From DATBVX01 sp963705495 (GTDB lineage Bacteria > Pseudomonadota > Gammaproteobacteria > Steroidobacterales > Steroidobacteraceae), in contig CAVPJQ010000008.1 in assembly GCA_963705495.1 (NCBI GenBank), positions 62,001 through 126,000 of the forward strand: 64,000 nucleotides of DNA, read 5' to 3'. Position 1 is the first letter of the stretch. Every line of letters begins with the position of its first letter. Below the pieces are notes generated by a model, which ran no database searches, was not told the DNA's origin, and saw nothing but the letters and a program-made list of their open reading frames with translations. Positions 15,529 through 24,030 of this stretch are shown piece by piece. The position numbers and the translations under genes were made by a program.

Positions 15529-17742
15529 ATGAGTGGGATGAATCGGCTTTGGCTCGCTCTGGGAGCAGGTATCCGCAGCGGATTCGGCGCCGCCTTGCTG
15601 GCCGCGTTCGCAACTGTCGCTGCGCTGCCTGGTCTCGCAGCTGCACAGCCCGCTGAGGGCTTGAAGCTGCAGGCGATCGACGTGACAACCTTGCCTGGCC
15701 AGCAGCTGCAGCTCAGGCTGCGCCTGAACGGGCCCGCACCCGAGCCTCTCAGCTTTACGATCGACCGGCCGGCGCGCATCGCCCTGGACCTGCCGAACAC
15801 AGGCCTGGCGTTGCAGAATCGGCGCATCGACGTCAAGTCGGGCGGCGTCGATACCATCCTCGCGGCCGAGGCGGGCGGACGCACGCGCCTGGTGCTCAAT
15901 CTCGATTCGCTGATGCCGTATCAGACACGCGTTGACGGCAACAGCATCCTGGTCATGATCGGCGGCACACAGCAGGCCGCTGCGGCAGCCGCGCCGGCAG
16001 CGTCTGGCAGTAGTGGTGCAACCCCGGCCCGCAGCGCCGCGGCGAGTGGCCCACGCAGCATTCGCAACATCGATTTTCGTCGTGCGCCCGACGGTGCCGG
16101 CCGGGTTATCGTGGATCTGAGCGATCCGCATACCCCCGTCAACCTGCGCCAGCAAGGCACGCAGATCGTGGTCGATTTTGCCGGCGCATCGTTGCCCACG
16201 GAGTTGATGCGCCGCTTTGATGTCACCGATTTCGCCACGCCGGTCCAGAACGTCGATGCCCTCAAGGTGAGCGACAGCTCGCGCCTGGTCATCTCCGCGA
16301 CGGGTGATTTCGAGCAGCTCGCTTACCAGACGGACAATCAATACACGGTCGAAATCAAGCCGGCCGTTCGCTCCTCGGCATCCGCCCAGGAGAAGAAGGA
16401 CTACACGGGCGAGCGGCTGACGCTCAACTTCCAGGACATCGAGACGCGCGCCGTGCTGCAGTTGCTGGCGGACACCAGCGGCCAGAACATCGTGGTCAGC
16501 GACTCGGTACAGGGCAATGTCACCTTGCGCCTGCAGAACGTTCCCTGGGACCAGGCGCTCGACATCGTTCTGCGCACCAAGGGTCTCGACAAGCGTCGCG
16601 AAGGCAACGTGATCATCGTCGCGCCGACCGAGGAGCTCGCGGCGCGTGAGAAAGCGGAGCTCGCCGCCCGCAAGGATCTGCAGGAACTCGCGCCGCTGCG
16701 CACCGAATACGTGCAGGTCAACTACGCCAAGGCAGCCGACCTCGCCGGCCTCATCAAGTCCTCCGGTGGTAACAATTCGCTGCTATCAGCGCGCGGCAAC
16801 GTATCGATCGACGAACGCACCAATACGCTCCTGGTTCAGGACACCGCGGATCGTCTGCAGGACATCCGCCGGCTGGTGTCGACGCTGGACATTCCGATCC
16901 GGCAGGTGCTGATCGAAGCGCGAATCGTCGTCGCCAATGATGACTTCTCGCGCAATCTCGGCGTGCGTTTCGGCGCCACCGCGATCGGCGATCAGCAAAG
17001 CCTGGGCTTCGGCGGCACGAACTCCGCAGGCGTGGTTTCCAGCAGCGGTGTCGGTCGCGAGGACGATGACATCGTCCTGCAGCCGAACAACAACAACGCT
17101 CCTGGCGGTACTCCGCCGGCCGTGAGCCTGCCGGCAGTCAACGATCGCTATATGGTCAATCTGCCGGTCGCAAACCCGGCCGGCCGTATCGCGCTCACAC
17201 TGCTCGACTCCGACTTCATTGTGGACCTCGAGCTGTCGGCGGCGCAGGCCGAAGGCCGCGGCCAGATCGTGTCGGCGCCGCGCGTCGTGACGGCAAACCA
17301 GCGCGAAGCGGTCATCGAGCAGGGTACGGAGATTCCGTATCAGGAAGCTTCATCGAGCGGTGCCACCACGATTCAGTTCAAGAAGGCAGTGCTGGCATTG
17401 CGCGTCACGCCGCAAATCACCCCGGACAACCGCATCATCATGGACCTCACCGTCAGCAAGGACAGCGTGGGCCAGGTGATCGTCACCTCGTTCGGCGTCA
17501 ATGTGCCGTCCATCGACACGCGTGAGATCGTCACGCAGGTCCTGGTCAACGACGGCCAGACGGTCGTGCTCGGCGGCATCATGGAGACGGAGTTCCGTGA
17601 GACCGAAAACAAGGTGCCCTGGCTGGGCGACATTCCGGGACTTGGCTATCTGTTCAAGAACAAGAGCAAGACCGAGAACAAGGACGAGCTCCTGATCTTC
17701 ATCACGCCGCGGATCCTGCGCGAGGGCGCGAATCTCTACTGA
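15529..17742 (+). CDS. pilQ: Type IV pilus secretin PilQ
   Basis: 737 residues. Outer-membrane secretin through which the pilus passes. Order: signal peptide (to about residue 40, ending LAAAQ), two peptidoglycan-binding AMIN domains (about 45-140 and 180-280), STN/N0 domain beginning LTLNFQDIETRAVLQLLAD, secretin N1 domain (RTEYVQVNYAKAADLAGLI), and the beta-barrel secretin domain with VSAPRVVTANQREAVIEQG and VPWLGDIPGLGYLFKNK. Good ribosome binding site AAGGGAG upstream of ATG 15529. Last gene of the pil operon; a GC-rich hairpin follows. Confidence 0.97.
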   Translation: MSGMNRLWLALGAGIRSGFGAALLAAFATVAALPGLAAAQPAEGLKLQAIDVTTLPGQQLQLRLRLNGPAPEPLSFTIDRPARIALDLPNTGLALQNRRIDVKSGGVDTILAAEAGGRTRLVLNLDSLMPYQTRVDGNSILVMIGGTQQAAAAAAPAASGSSGATPARSAAASGPRSIRNIDFRRAPDGAGRVIVDLSDPHTPVNLRQQGTQIVVDFAGASLPTELMRRFDVTDFATPVQNVDALKVSDSSRLVISATGDFEQLAYQTDNQYTVEIKPAVRSSASAQEKKDYTGERLTLNFQDIETRAVLQLLADTSGQNIVVSDSVQGNVTLRLQNVPWDQALDIVLRTKGLDKRREGNVIIVAPTEELAAREKAELAARKDLQELAPLRTEYVQVNYAKAADLAGLIKSSGGNNSLLSARGNVSIDERTNTLLVQDTADRLQDIRRLVSTLDIPIRQVLIEARIVVANDDFSRNLGVRFGATAIGDQQSLGFGGTNSAGVVSSSGVGREDDDIVLQPNNNNAPGGTPPAVSLPAVNDRYMVNLPVANPAGRIALTLLDSDFIVDLELSAAQAEGRGQIVSAPRVVTANQREAVIEQGTEIPYQEASSSGATTIQFKKAVLALRVTPQITPDNRIIMDLTVSKDSVGQVIVTSFGVNVPSIDTREIVTQVLVNDGQTVVLGGIMETEFRETENKVPWLGDIPGLGYLFKNKSKTENKDELLIFITPRILREGANLY

Positions 17743-17770
17743 CGCCGCGCACCAGAAGCTGAGGGATAAT

Positions 17771-17797
17771 ACGCGGCCGCCTCACCAGCGGCCGCGT
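17771..17797. terminator. Perfect 10-bp GC hairpin between pilQ and aroK
   Basis: ACGCGGCCGC and GCGGCCGCGT pair perfectly around a 7-nt loop, followed by GCTTTT. It should act as a terminator or attenuator for the pil operon. It also covers a GTG (17796) that would otherwise be a possible aroK start, so aroK more plausibly begins at ATG 17805 just downstream. A TAATAC, like a -10 box, lies just before and into the left arm. Confidence 0.6.
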
Positions 17798-17804
17798 GCT
17801 TTTG

Positions 17805-18341
17805 ATGCTCACGAAACGCAACATTTTCCTCATCGGACCGATGGGCTCGGGCAAGACTGCCGTCGGCAGGCACCTGGCGCGCGCTCTGAAGTTCCCCTTC
17901 CACGACAGCGATACCGAAATCGAGGCCCGCACCGGCGTCGATATTGCGTTCATCTTCGAAAAGGAAGGGGAGAGCGGTTTTCGCACCCGTGAGCACGAGG
18001 TCATTGAGCAGCTCACCCGGCTGGAGCCGATTGTGCTCGCCACTGGCGGAGGTGCGATCTTGCGAGCCGACAACCGGCAGGCGCTCGCTGCGCGCGGGTG
18101 TGTGGTGTATCTGCAGACCTCGGTCCGCCAGCAAATGGAGCGCACGCGACAGGGCCGGCACCGCCCGCTGCTGCTCAACACGGACCCGCAGTCGCGCCTC
18201 GATGAGCTGATGGGGCAACGGGCGCCCCTGTACGCTGAGATTGCCGACATCACGGTTTCGACAGACGGCCGGCGAGTTCAATCCGTGGCCGAGGACGTAC
18301 AGAGGATTCTGAGCGAGCGGCCAGCACCCCCAACCTCCTGA
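17805..18341 (+). CDS. aroK: Shikimate kinase
   Basis: 178 residues. Phosphorylates shikimate with ATP, fifth step of the chorismate pathway. P-loop GPMGSGKT near residue 12, the shikimate-binding DSDTEIE and GFRTREHE regions, LATGGGAI, and the lid Arg in QGRHRPLL. ATG 17805 gives MLTKRNIFLIGPMGSGKT, the usual family start; GTG 17796 lies in a hairpin and was not chosen. aroB follows about 100 bp downstream, as in most gammaproteobacteria. Confidence 0.96.
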   Translation: MLTKRNIFLIGPMGSGKTAVGRHLARALKFPFHDSDTEIEARTGVDIAFIFEKEGESGFRTREHEVIEQLTRLEPIVLATGGGAILRADNRQALAARGCVVYLQTSVRQQMERTRQGRHRPLLLNTDPQSRLDELMGQRAPLYAEIADITVSTDGRRVQSVAEDVQRILSERPAPPTS

Positions 18342-18443
18342 CGCCGGTGCCGGTCGGCACTGCACTTCGCACCTAACGCCTTTATACTGCGCGCCGCGAA
18401 CCGGGGCGGGCCCAGCAGCCTGCCCGTTCACCCCAGGCTACTG

Positions 18444-19523
18444 GTGCATAAACTCGACATCGATCTTGGGACCCGCAGCTACCCGATCGTCATCGGCGAG
18501 GGACTGCTCGAGGACCGCGCGCTCCTGGACCGCCTGCTTCCTCAGCGCAGCCTCCTGGTCGTCACCAACGACACCCTGGAGCGGCTGCACCTGCCACGCC
18601 TGATGCAGGGCCTCGGCGAGCGACATATCGCCGTCCACAGCTTGCCGGACGGTGAAGAGTTCAAGAACTTCGGGACACTCAACACCATCTTCGACGCCCT
18701 CGCCGGCGCGCGGCTGCACCGGGACGGAGCAATCGTGGCGTTGGGCGGCGGGGTCGTGGGTGACGTCGCCGGCTTTGCAGCAGCCTGCTACCAGCGCGGT
18801 ATCGCGTACCTGCAAGTGCCGACCACACTTCTCGCGCAGGTCGACTCGGCTGTCGGTGGCAAGACGGGAATCAACCATCCTGCCGGCAAGAATCTCATCG
18901 GAGCGTTCCATCAGCCGATTGGCGTTGTGACTGACATCACTACGCTCAGCACGCTGCCGGCGCGCGAGCTGCGCGCCGGGCTTGCCGAGGTCATCAAGTA
19001 CGGCCTGATCGAGGACAGCAAGTTTCTGGAGTGGATCGAGCTCTCCCTCGACAAGTTGCTCGCCTGCGAGCCTGGAGCGCTCGAGCACGCGATCCGGCGC
19101 TCCTGCGAAATCAAGGCCGGCATCGTCGCGGCGGACGAGCGCGAGCAAGGCGCGCGGGCCCTGCTCAACCTCGGACACACGTTCGGCCACGCGATCGAAT
19201 CAGCGACGGGCTATCGCACCTGGTTGCACGGCGAGGCCGTCGCCATCGGCCTGCTGATGGCAACCGCGCTGTCGGCACGGCTCGGGTCGCTGACTGGCGC
19301 GGATGTGCAGCGCGTGCGATCGCTGCTGGAACGCGCAGGCCTGCCAACTTCGGCGCCAGGGCTTGATGCCGGGCAGATGCTCGAGTTCATGCAGCTCGAC
19401 AAGAAGGTCAAGGACGGTCGCCTGCGATTGGTATTGCTGCCCAAGCTCGGCACGGCGCGCGTCAGCAGCGAGTTCGGGGCGGGAGAATTGCGCGACACCC
19501 TGCAGGAGTTTCTCGGGCAGTGA
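18444..19523 (+). CDS. aroB: 3-dehydroquinate synthase
   Basis: 359 residues. NAD- and metal-dependent conversion of DAHP to 3-dehydroquinate, second step of the shikimate pathway. Motifs: SLPDGEEFKNF, the NAD-binding ALGGGVVGDVAGFAA, TTLLAQVDSAVGGKTGINH, and the metal ligands in NLGHTFGHAIE. Starts at GTG 18444. Its stop overlaps the GTG start of dgt by 4 bp, so the two are translationally coupled. Confidence 0.97.
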   Translation: MHKLDIDLGTRSYPIVIGEGLLEDRALLDRLLPQRSLLVVTNDTLERLHLPRLMQGLGERHIAVHSLPDGEEFKNFGTLNTIFDALAGARLHRDGAIVALGGGVVGDVAGFAAACYQRGIAYLQVPTTLLAQVDSAVGGKTGINHPAGKNLIGAFHQPIGVVTDITTLSTLPARELRAGLAEVIKYGLIEDSKFLEWIELSLDKLLACEPGALEHAIRRSCEIKAGIVAADEREQGARALLNLGHTFGHAIESATGYRTWLHGEAVAIGLLMATALSARLGSLTGADVQRVRSLLERAGLPTSAPGLDAGQMLEFMQLDKKVKDGRLRLVLLPKLGTARVSSEFGAGELRDTLQEFLGQ

Positions 19524-20698
19524 ACCTGGACAGCAACTGCGACCAAGAGGCAGTACTTGCTCCCTGCGCGGCGCATGCGGCTCGATCGCGCGGACGGCTC
19601 CATGCGGAGGCGCCGCCGCGATTTCGCAGCGAATACCAGCGCGACCGCGATCGCATCATTCATTCCACCGCGTTCCGCCGGCTGGTCTACAAGACGCAGG
19701 TCTTCGTCAATCACGAAGGCGACCTGTATCGTACGCGCGTCACGCATTCGCTCGAAGTCGCCCAGATCGGGCGCACCATTGCGCGCGTGCTCAAGCTTAA
19801 CGAGACGCTCACCGAAGCGATCTGCCTCGCGCACGATCTCGGCCACACCCCGTTCGGCCATGCGGGTCAGGATGCTCTCAACGAATGCATGCGCGAGTTC
19901 GGCGGGTTCGAGCACAACCTGCAGTCACTGCGGGTCGTGGACGAGATCGAGGATCACTACGCGGCTTTTCCAGGCCTCAACCTCACTTTCGAGTGCCGCG
20001 AAGGCATTCTCAAGCACTGCTCGCAGTCAAACGCGCGCCTGTTGGGCGAGATCGGGGAACGTTTCCTGCGACGCGAGCAGCCAGGGCTGGAAGCGCAGCT
20101 CGCCAATCTTGCGGACGAGGTGGCCTACAACAATCACGATGTGGACGATGGAGTGCGTGCCGGGCTCATTACCGTCGAGCAACTGTTACAAACGCAGCTC
20201 TTTGCCGAGCAGCACCGGCAGGTGATCTCGCGCTATCCGGATCTCGCCGGCAGGCGACTGGTGTACGAGGTCGTGCGGGGCATGATCGGCTACGTGGTGA
20301 GCGATGTAATCACCACCAGCCGCACTGCCATCGATCTGGCTGCACCGTCCAGCATCGATGAGGTCCGGCGCGCCGGCCGGCCGCTCATTGGCTTCAGCAC
20401 CGAGGCGCACACGCGCCAGGTAGAGCTCAAGAGCTTCCTGCGAGAGCACGTCTATCGGCACTACAAGGTGCAGCGCATGACAGCCAAGGCGCGGCGCGTA
20501 GTACGCGAGCTGTTCGGCGCGTTTGTCGGCGATGTACGCCTGATGCCGCCGGAACACTGCGCGAGCGCCACGAAGGCCCTGGAGATGGCGGGTGAGGCGG
20601 GCAAGGCGCGCGCCGTCGCCGACTACATCGCCGGCATGACCGATCGCTACGCGATCCTCGAGCACGAACGGCTCTTCAATCCCGCGGAGCGAACGTGA
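19520..20698 (+). CDS. dgt: Deoxyguanosinetriphosphate triphosphohydrolase family protein
   Basis: 392 residues. HD-domain dNTP triphosphohydrolase that removes tripolyphosphate from dGTP or other dNTPs. Metal-site motifs: TRVTHSLEVAQIG (first His), AHDLGHTPFGHAGQ (HD pair), and the distal Asp in LADEVAYNNHDVDDG. The N-terminal FRSEYQRDRDRIIHSTAFRRL is diagnostic of the type-2 Dgt family. Overlaps aroB upstream (GTGA) and pyrF downstream (GTGA), forming an aroB-dgt-pyrF unit. Confidence 0.95.
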   Translation: MNLDSNCDQEAVLAPCAAHAARSRGRLHAEAPPRFRSEYQRDRDRIIHSTAFRRLVYKTQVFVNHEGDLYRTRVTHSLEVAQIGRTIARVLKLNETLTEAICLAHDLGHTPFGHAGQDALNECMREFGGFEHNLQSLRVVDEIEDHYAAFPGLNLTFECREGILKHCSQSNARLLGEIGERFLRREQPGLEAQLANLADEVAYNNHDVDDGVRAGLITVEQLLQTQLFAEQHRQVISRYPDLAGRRLVYEVVRGMIGYVVSDVITTSRTAIDLAAPSSIDEVRRAGRPLIGFSTEAHTRQVELKSFLREHVYRHYKVQRMTAKARRVVRELFGAFVGDVRLMPPEHCASATKALEMAGEAGKARAVADYIAGMTDRYAILEHERLFNPAERT

Positions 20699-21414
20699 TT
20701 GCTTTGAAAGATATCCCATTGCGCGAGCGCCTGATCTTTGCCCTCGATGTCCCGGACGCGGGCAGCGCGCGGCGGCTCGTGGACCGGCTTGGAAGTGCCG
20801 TGCGTTTCTACAAGCTGGGGCTCGAGCTGTTGATGGCCGGCGAATACTTCGAGCTGCTCGACTGGATGGTGGGCAAGGACAACCGGATCTTCGTCGACCT
20901 CAAGTTCTTCGATGTTCCGGCAACGGTCGCTGCGGCAGTGCGCCGCCTGCGCAATCGGGGTGTCACGTTCACCACGGTGCACGGTAACCAATCGATCATG
21001 GAGGCCGCAGCCCAGGCGAAAGGGGACGTGAAGATCCTCGCCGTCACTGTGCTTACCAGCCTCGATCGTGGCGATCTGGAGGATCTCGGTTTCAGGTGTG
21101 ATGTGGAGCAGCTGGTGCTGTCGCGCGCACGCCGTGCGCTTGAAGCCGGCTGCGATGGTGTCGTGTCCTCGGGCCTGGAAGCGAAGCTCTTGCGCCAGCA
21201 TCTGGACGAGCGGCTGCTCGTGGTCACGCCTGGTATTCGTCCGGTCGAGAATCGTCTGGCCGACGATCAGAAGCGCGTGGTGAGCGTGGAGGACGCGTTC
21301 ACAAATGGGGCCGATTACATCGTGGTCGGACGGCCGATTCGCGATGCTGCCGATCCGCAGGCCGCTGCCGAAGCCATTCAGGGCACTATTGCCCGGATCT
21401 TCTCGGGAACCTGA
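20695..21414 (+). CDS. pyrF: Orotidine 5'-phosphate decarboxylase
   Basis: 239 residues. Makes UMP from OMP, the last step of de novo pyrimidine synthesis. The FALDVPDAGSARRLVDRLG strand, catalytic VDLKFFDVPATVA (Lys/Asp tetrad) and C-terminal VVGRPIRDAADPQAAAEAI phosphate loop are all present. GTG start overlaps the dgt stop. The stop codon lies only 3 bp before the left arm of the long inverted repeat, so that structure is probably the 3' end of this transcript. Confidence 0.97.
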   Translation: MIALKDIPLRERLIFALDVPDAGSARRLVDRLGSAVRFYKLGLELLMAGEYFELLDWMVGKDNRIFVDLKFFDVPATVAAAVRRLRNRGVTFTTVHGNQSIMEAAAQAKGDVKILAVTVLTSLDRGDLEDLGFRCDVEQLVLSRARRALEAGCDGVVSSGLEAKLLRQHLDERLLVVTPGIRPVENRLADDQKRVVSVEDAFTNGADYIVVGRPIRDAADPQAAAEAIQGTIARIFSGT

Positions 21415-21417
21415 CGC

Positions 21418-21532
21418 GGGGCGCTGCAGCCGGGGGATCATTTCAAGGACGCCGTGAATCCGTCCATGGAGGCTCCGTGGAAAACGTCCTGTTTTTCACG
21501 GCCTTGAAATGATCCCCCGGCTGCAGCGCCCC
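21418..21532. repeat. Long palindromic element, copy A (31-bp perfect arms, 53-nt core)
   Basis: Left arm 21418-21448 and right arm 21502-21532 are perfect 31-bp inverted repeats. They enclose a 53-nt core (21449-21501) that is 48/53 identical to the core at 46523-46575, although the arms are unrelated to those of that copy. The core begins with a GCCGTGAATCC segment and contains the palindrome TCCATGGA. It ends in an inner hairpin CCGTGGAAAAC / GTTTTTCACGG with a 5-nt loop. The element fills the gap between the convergent pyrF and amrA genes, 3 bp from one stop and 17 bp from the other. It could be a bidirectional terminator or a mobile hairpin. Confidence 0.9.
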
Positions 21533-21549
21533 CTTCGGGTGCATGAGCG

Positions 21550-22101
21550 CTAGAACGACTCCGCCTCGAAGCGCCAGACCTCGAGATCGGATTCCCAGCC
21601 TTCCGCCGGCCAGCCGGCCTTCTCGCGCAGATGACGCACGAAGCTGCGCGCATCGGTGACGCTGTCCCAGACGTGCGGGATGAAGGTGACTCGCTCCTCG
21701 CCTCTTGCCAGCAGCAACCCGTGTCGTTGTGGCACCAATGAAGCCAGCAGCTCATCAGTGCCACGGACTTCGAGCTTCTCGAGGGATGAGAGTACCGAGA
21801 TCTCGATGTGAAGATCCGCGCATTCGTGCGGCAACAGCGGCTCGAAGCGCGGATCGCGAAATCCCGAGGCGTACGCGTTTTCCCAGACGTCCTCGATCAA
21901 CGGCCGATCGGCCTCCAGGCGTCCGCAGCAACCGCGCAAGCGCCCGACACGGGACAGGGTGACGAAAGAACTGCGCCGCTCCCGCAGCGGATGCGGATAT
22001 TCGCGCTGCGGAAAGGGTGCTGGCACGCCAAGTGTCACGCCGGCGTGCAGGGACTCGCGTGCCAGCACCAGCAGGCTCTGCCGCGCTGATTCGTCAAGCA
22101 T
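21550..22101 (-). CDS. amrA: AmmeMemoRadiSam system protein A (AMMECR1 domain)
   Basis: 183 residues covering one AMMECR1 domain. The signature LRGCCGRL (LRGCIG in most members) is followed by ENAYASGFRDPRFEPL and IEISVLSSLEKL, then LLLARGEERVTFIPHVW and WRFEAESF. The biochemical role of this universal family is not settled. The neighbouring MEMO-like and radical SAM genes complete the three-part AmmeMemoRadiSam set. Its start overlaps the end of amrB by 8 bp, so the two are co-translated. Convergent with pyrF across palindromic copy A. Confidence 0.92.
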   Translation of the reverse strand: MLDESARQSLLVLARESLHAGVTLGVPAPFPQREYPHPLRERRSSFVTLSRVGRLRGCCGRLEADRPLIEDVWENAYASGFRDPRFEPLLPHECADLHIEISVLSSLEKLEVRGTDELLASLVPQRHGLLLARGEERVTFIPHVWDSVTDARSFVRHLREKAGWPAEGWESDLEVWRFEAESF

Positions 22102-22900
22102 CGAATGCCGCCCACGCGCCGTAACCGACTACGCGTGCGCGATCTCCGGCGGTATCGCCGGAATTGCGCAGGTCCTTGAGCTCAATCCTGAGTGCGTGCG
22201 TCCGTGCGGCGCGCAAAAAGCCGTTGAGCCCGACGCAGCCACAGGCCTGTTCGCCGCCGAGCCGCTGCGTGAAGGCGAGGATTGCTTCGTTGGTCGCGCG
22301 ATCGAGAATTCTCGCGGTCTCGTAGTCGTGGTAGTGGCTGAGGTCCGTGCTCACGACGATAAGGGTGTCCGGTCCTCCCCACACGGCCTCGAGCGTTTCG
22401 GCAACTTCGGCTGCGCTCGCGTCGCCGGCGGCGATCGGCAGCAGCTCGAATGAGCCGAGCAGCGTCTGCAGGAATGGCAACTCGACTTCGAGGCTGTGCT
22501 CATCGGCGTGCGGCGCATCGGTGGCATGAATCTGCGGCAGCCCGAGCAGGGCGTCGCGGGCTCGCTGATCAATGGGAACCTCACCGAGAGGCGTGGCGAA
22601 TGCAGCTACCGTCGGTACGGCGAGCCCGCGGAACGGAATTCTGTGACTGGGGCCGAGCAGCACCACGCGACGTACGCGCCCGGCCTCGGCGCGCAACAAC
22701 CGGAACGCCGCCGCCGCAACCGCGCCCGAATAGACATAGCCCGCATGCGGAGCGATCAGGGCTCTTAGCGTCGGTTGTGGCAGGCCTTTGCCTTGCAGCA
22801 GCTCGTTCAGCAACTCCGCCAGCTCATGAGGGTCATTCGGATAGAACAGCCCGGCGACGGCCGGTGGCCGAACGCGTAAGCTTGTTCTGGCAGGTGCCAT
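22094..22900 (-). CDS. amrB: AmmeMemoRadiSam system protein B (MEMO1 family)
   Basis: About 268 residues. MEMO-like protein related in fold to class III extradiol dioxygenases. Conserved segments: RPPAVAGLFYP at the start, LIAPHAGYVYSG (His), LLGPSHRIPF (His), DEHSLEVELPFLQ, and VVSTDLSHYHDY. The His residues would bind metal. Start at 22900 puts the family motif near residue 10; an ATG at 22939 would add 13 residues and is possible. Divergent from amrS by 44 bp, so they probably share a promoter region, and it overlaps amrA downstream. Confidence 0.92.
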   Translation of the reverse strand: MAPARTSLRVRPPAVAGLFYPNDPHELAELLNELLQGKGLPQPTLRALIAPHAGYVYSGAVAAAAFRLLRAEAGRVRRVVLLGPSHRIPFRGLAVPTVAAFATPLGEVPIDQRARDALLGLPQIHATDAPHADEHSLEVELPFLQTLLGSFELLPIAAGDASAAEVAETLEAVWGGPDTLIVVSTDLSHYHDYETARILDRATNEAILAFTQRLGGEQACGCVGLNGFLRAARTHALRIELKDLRNSGDTAGDRARVVGYGAWAAFDA

Positions 22901-22944
22901 GGCGGCAGCAGTATCGGACCGGCCAATGCCGCCCGGCAAGCCGT

Positions 22945-24030
22945 ATGCACACAGCCGAACACGACACGAGATACTGGCACTGGGTCGACGACGAACGCAT
23001 CCAGTGCGACGTCTGCCCGCGCGCGTGCAAGCTACGCGCCGGTCAGCGAGGTCTGTGCTTCGTCCGCGGGCATGAAGGCGGCAGCGTCAAGCTCCTCACC
23101 TACGGACGCTCGAGCGGCTTTTGTGTCGACCCGATCGAAAAGAAGCCTCTCAATCACTACCTGCCGGGGAGCTCGGTGCTGTCGTTCGGGACAGCCGGAT
23201 GCAATCTGGCCTGCAAGTTCTGCCAGAACTGGGACATCAGCAAGTCGCGTGAGGTCGATATCCTCGCCGATAGCGCCACGCCGGAGATGCTCGCGAGCAC
23301 GGCGCTGCGGCTCGGGTGCTCGAGTGTCGCGTATACCTACAACGATCCCGTCGTGTTCATGGAGTACGCCATGGATGTCGCCGATGCTTGTCGGGCGCGC
23401 GACATCAAGAGCGTTGCTGTCACCGCCGGCTACATGTGTCCAGAGCCGCGACGTGAGTTCTATGCCCACATCGACGCCGCGAATGTCGATCTGAAGGCTT
23501 TCACCGAGAATTTCTATCGCCGCGTCTGCGGCGGTGAGTTGGGCGCCGTGCTGGAGACACTCGAGTACCTGAAGCACGAAACCACGGTCTGGTTCGAGAT
23601 CACGACTCTGCTCATTCCCGGCGCGAACGACTCGGAAGCTGAGATCGACGCGTTGAGCCAGTGGGTGATGGACAAGCTCGGTCCCGATGTTCCGCTGCAT
23701 TTCACCGCATTCCATCCCGACTGGAAGATGATGGACCGGCCACCTACGCCGCCGCAGACGCTGACACGCTCTCGCGAGATCGCGTTGAAGAATGGACTGC
23801 GCTATGTCTACACCGGCAACGTGCACGATACCGCTGGCTCGAGTACGTACTGCCACAAGTGTGGTGCGCGCGTCATCGAACGCGACTGGTACGAGCTTGG
23901 CGAGTGGCAGCTGACCCCGATCGGAGACTGCCAGGCCTGCGGGACGCGAATTCCGGGCGTGTTCGCAGGCAAGCCGGGCAGGTGGGGTCGCCGACGCATT
24001 CCCGTGCGACTCGCGGCGCTAGAGCAATGA
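22945..24030 (+). CDS. amrS: AmmeMemoRadiSam system radical SAM enzyme
   Basis: 361 residues. Radical SAM protein with cluster motif CNLACKFCQNWDIS (CxxxCxxC). A Cys pair CDVCPRACKL lies upstream and C-terminal CHKCGARV ... CQACGTRIP form a zinc-ribbon-like element. Related to pyruvate formate-lyase activating enzymes but found with AMMECR1 and MEMO genes, as here. The substrate is unknown. ATG 22945 was chosen as the start with the family N-terminus; the longer open frame upstream overlaps amrB. The stop overlaps the next gene's ATG (ATGA). Confidence 0.93.
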   Translation: MHTAEHDTRYWHWVDDERIQCDVCPRACKLRAGQRGLCFVRGHEGGSVKLLTYGRSSGFCVDPIEKKPLNHYLPGSSVLSFGTAGCNLACKFCQNWDISKSREVDILADSATPEMLASTALRLGCSSVAYTYNDPVVFMEYAMDVADACRARDIKSVAVTAGYMCPEPRREFYAHIDAANVDLKAFTENFYRRVCGGELGAVLETLEYLKHETTVWFEITTLLIPGANDSEAEIDALSQWVMDKLGPDVPLHFTAFHPDWKMMDRPPTPPQTLTRSREIALKNGLRYVYTGNVHDTAGSSTYCHKCGARVIERDWYELGEWQLTPIGDCQACGTRIPGVFAGKPGRWGRRRIPVRLAALEQ

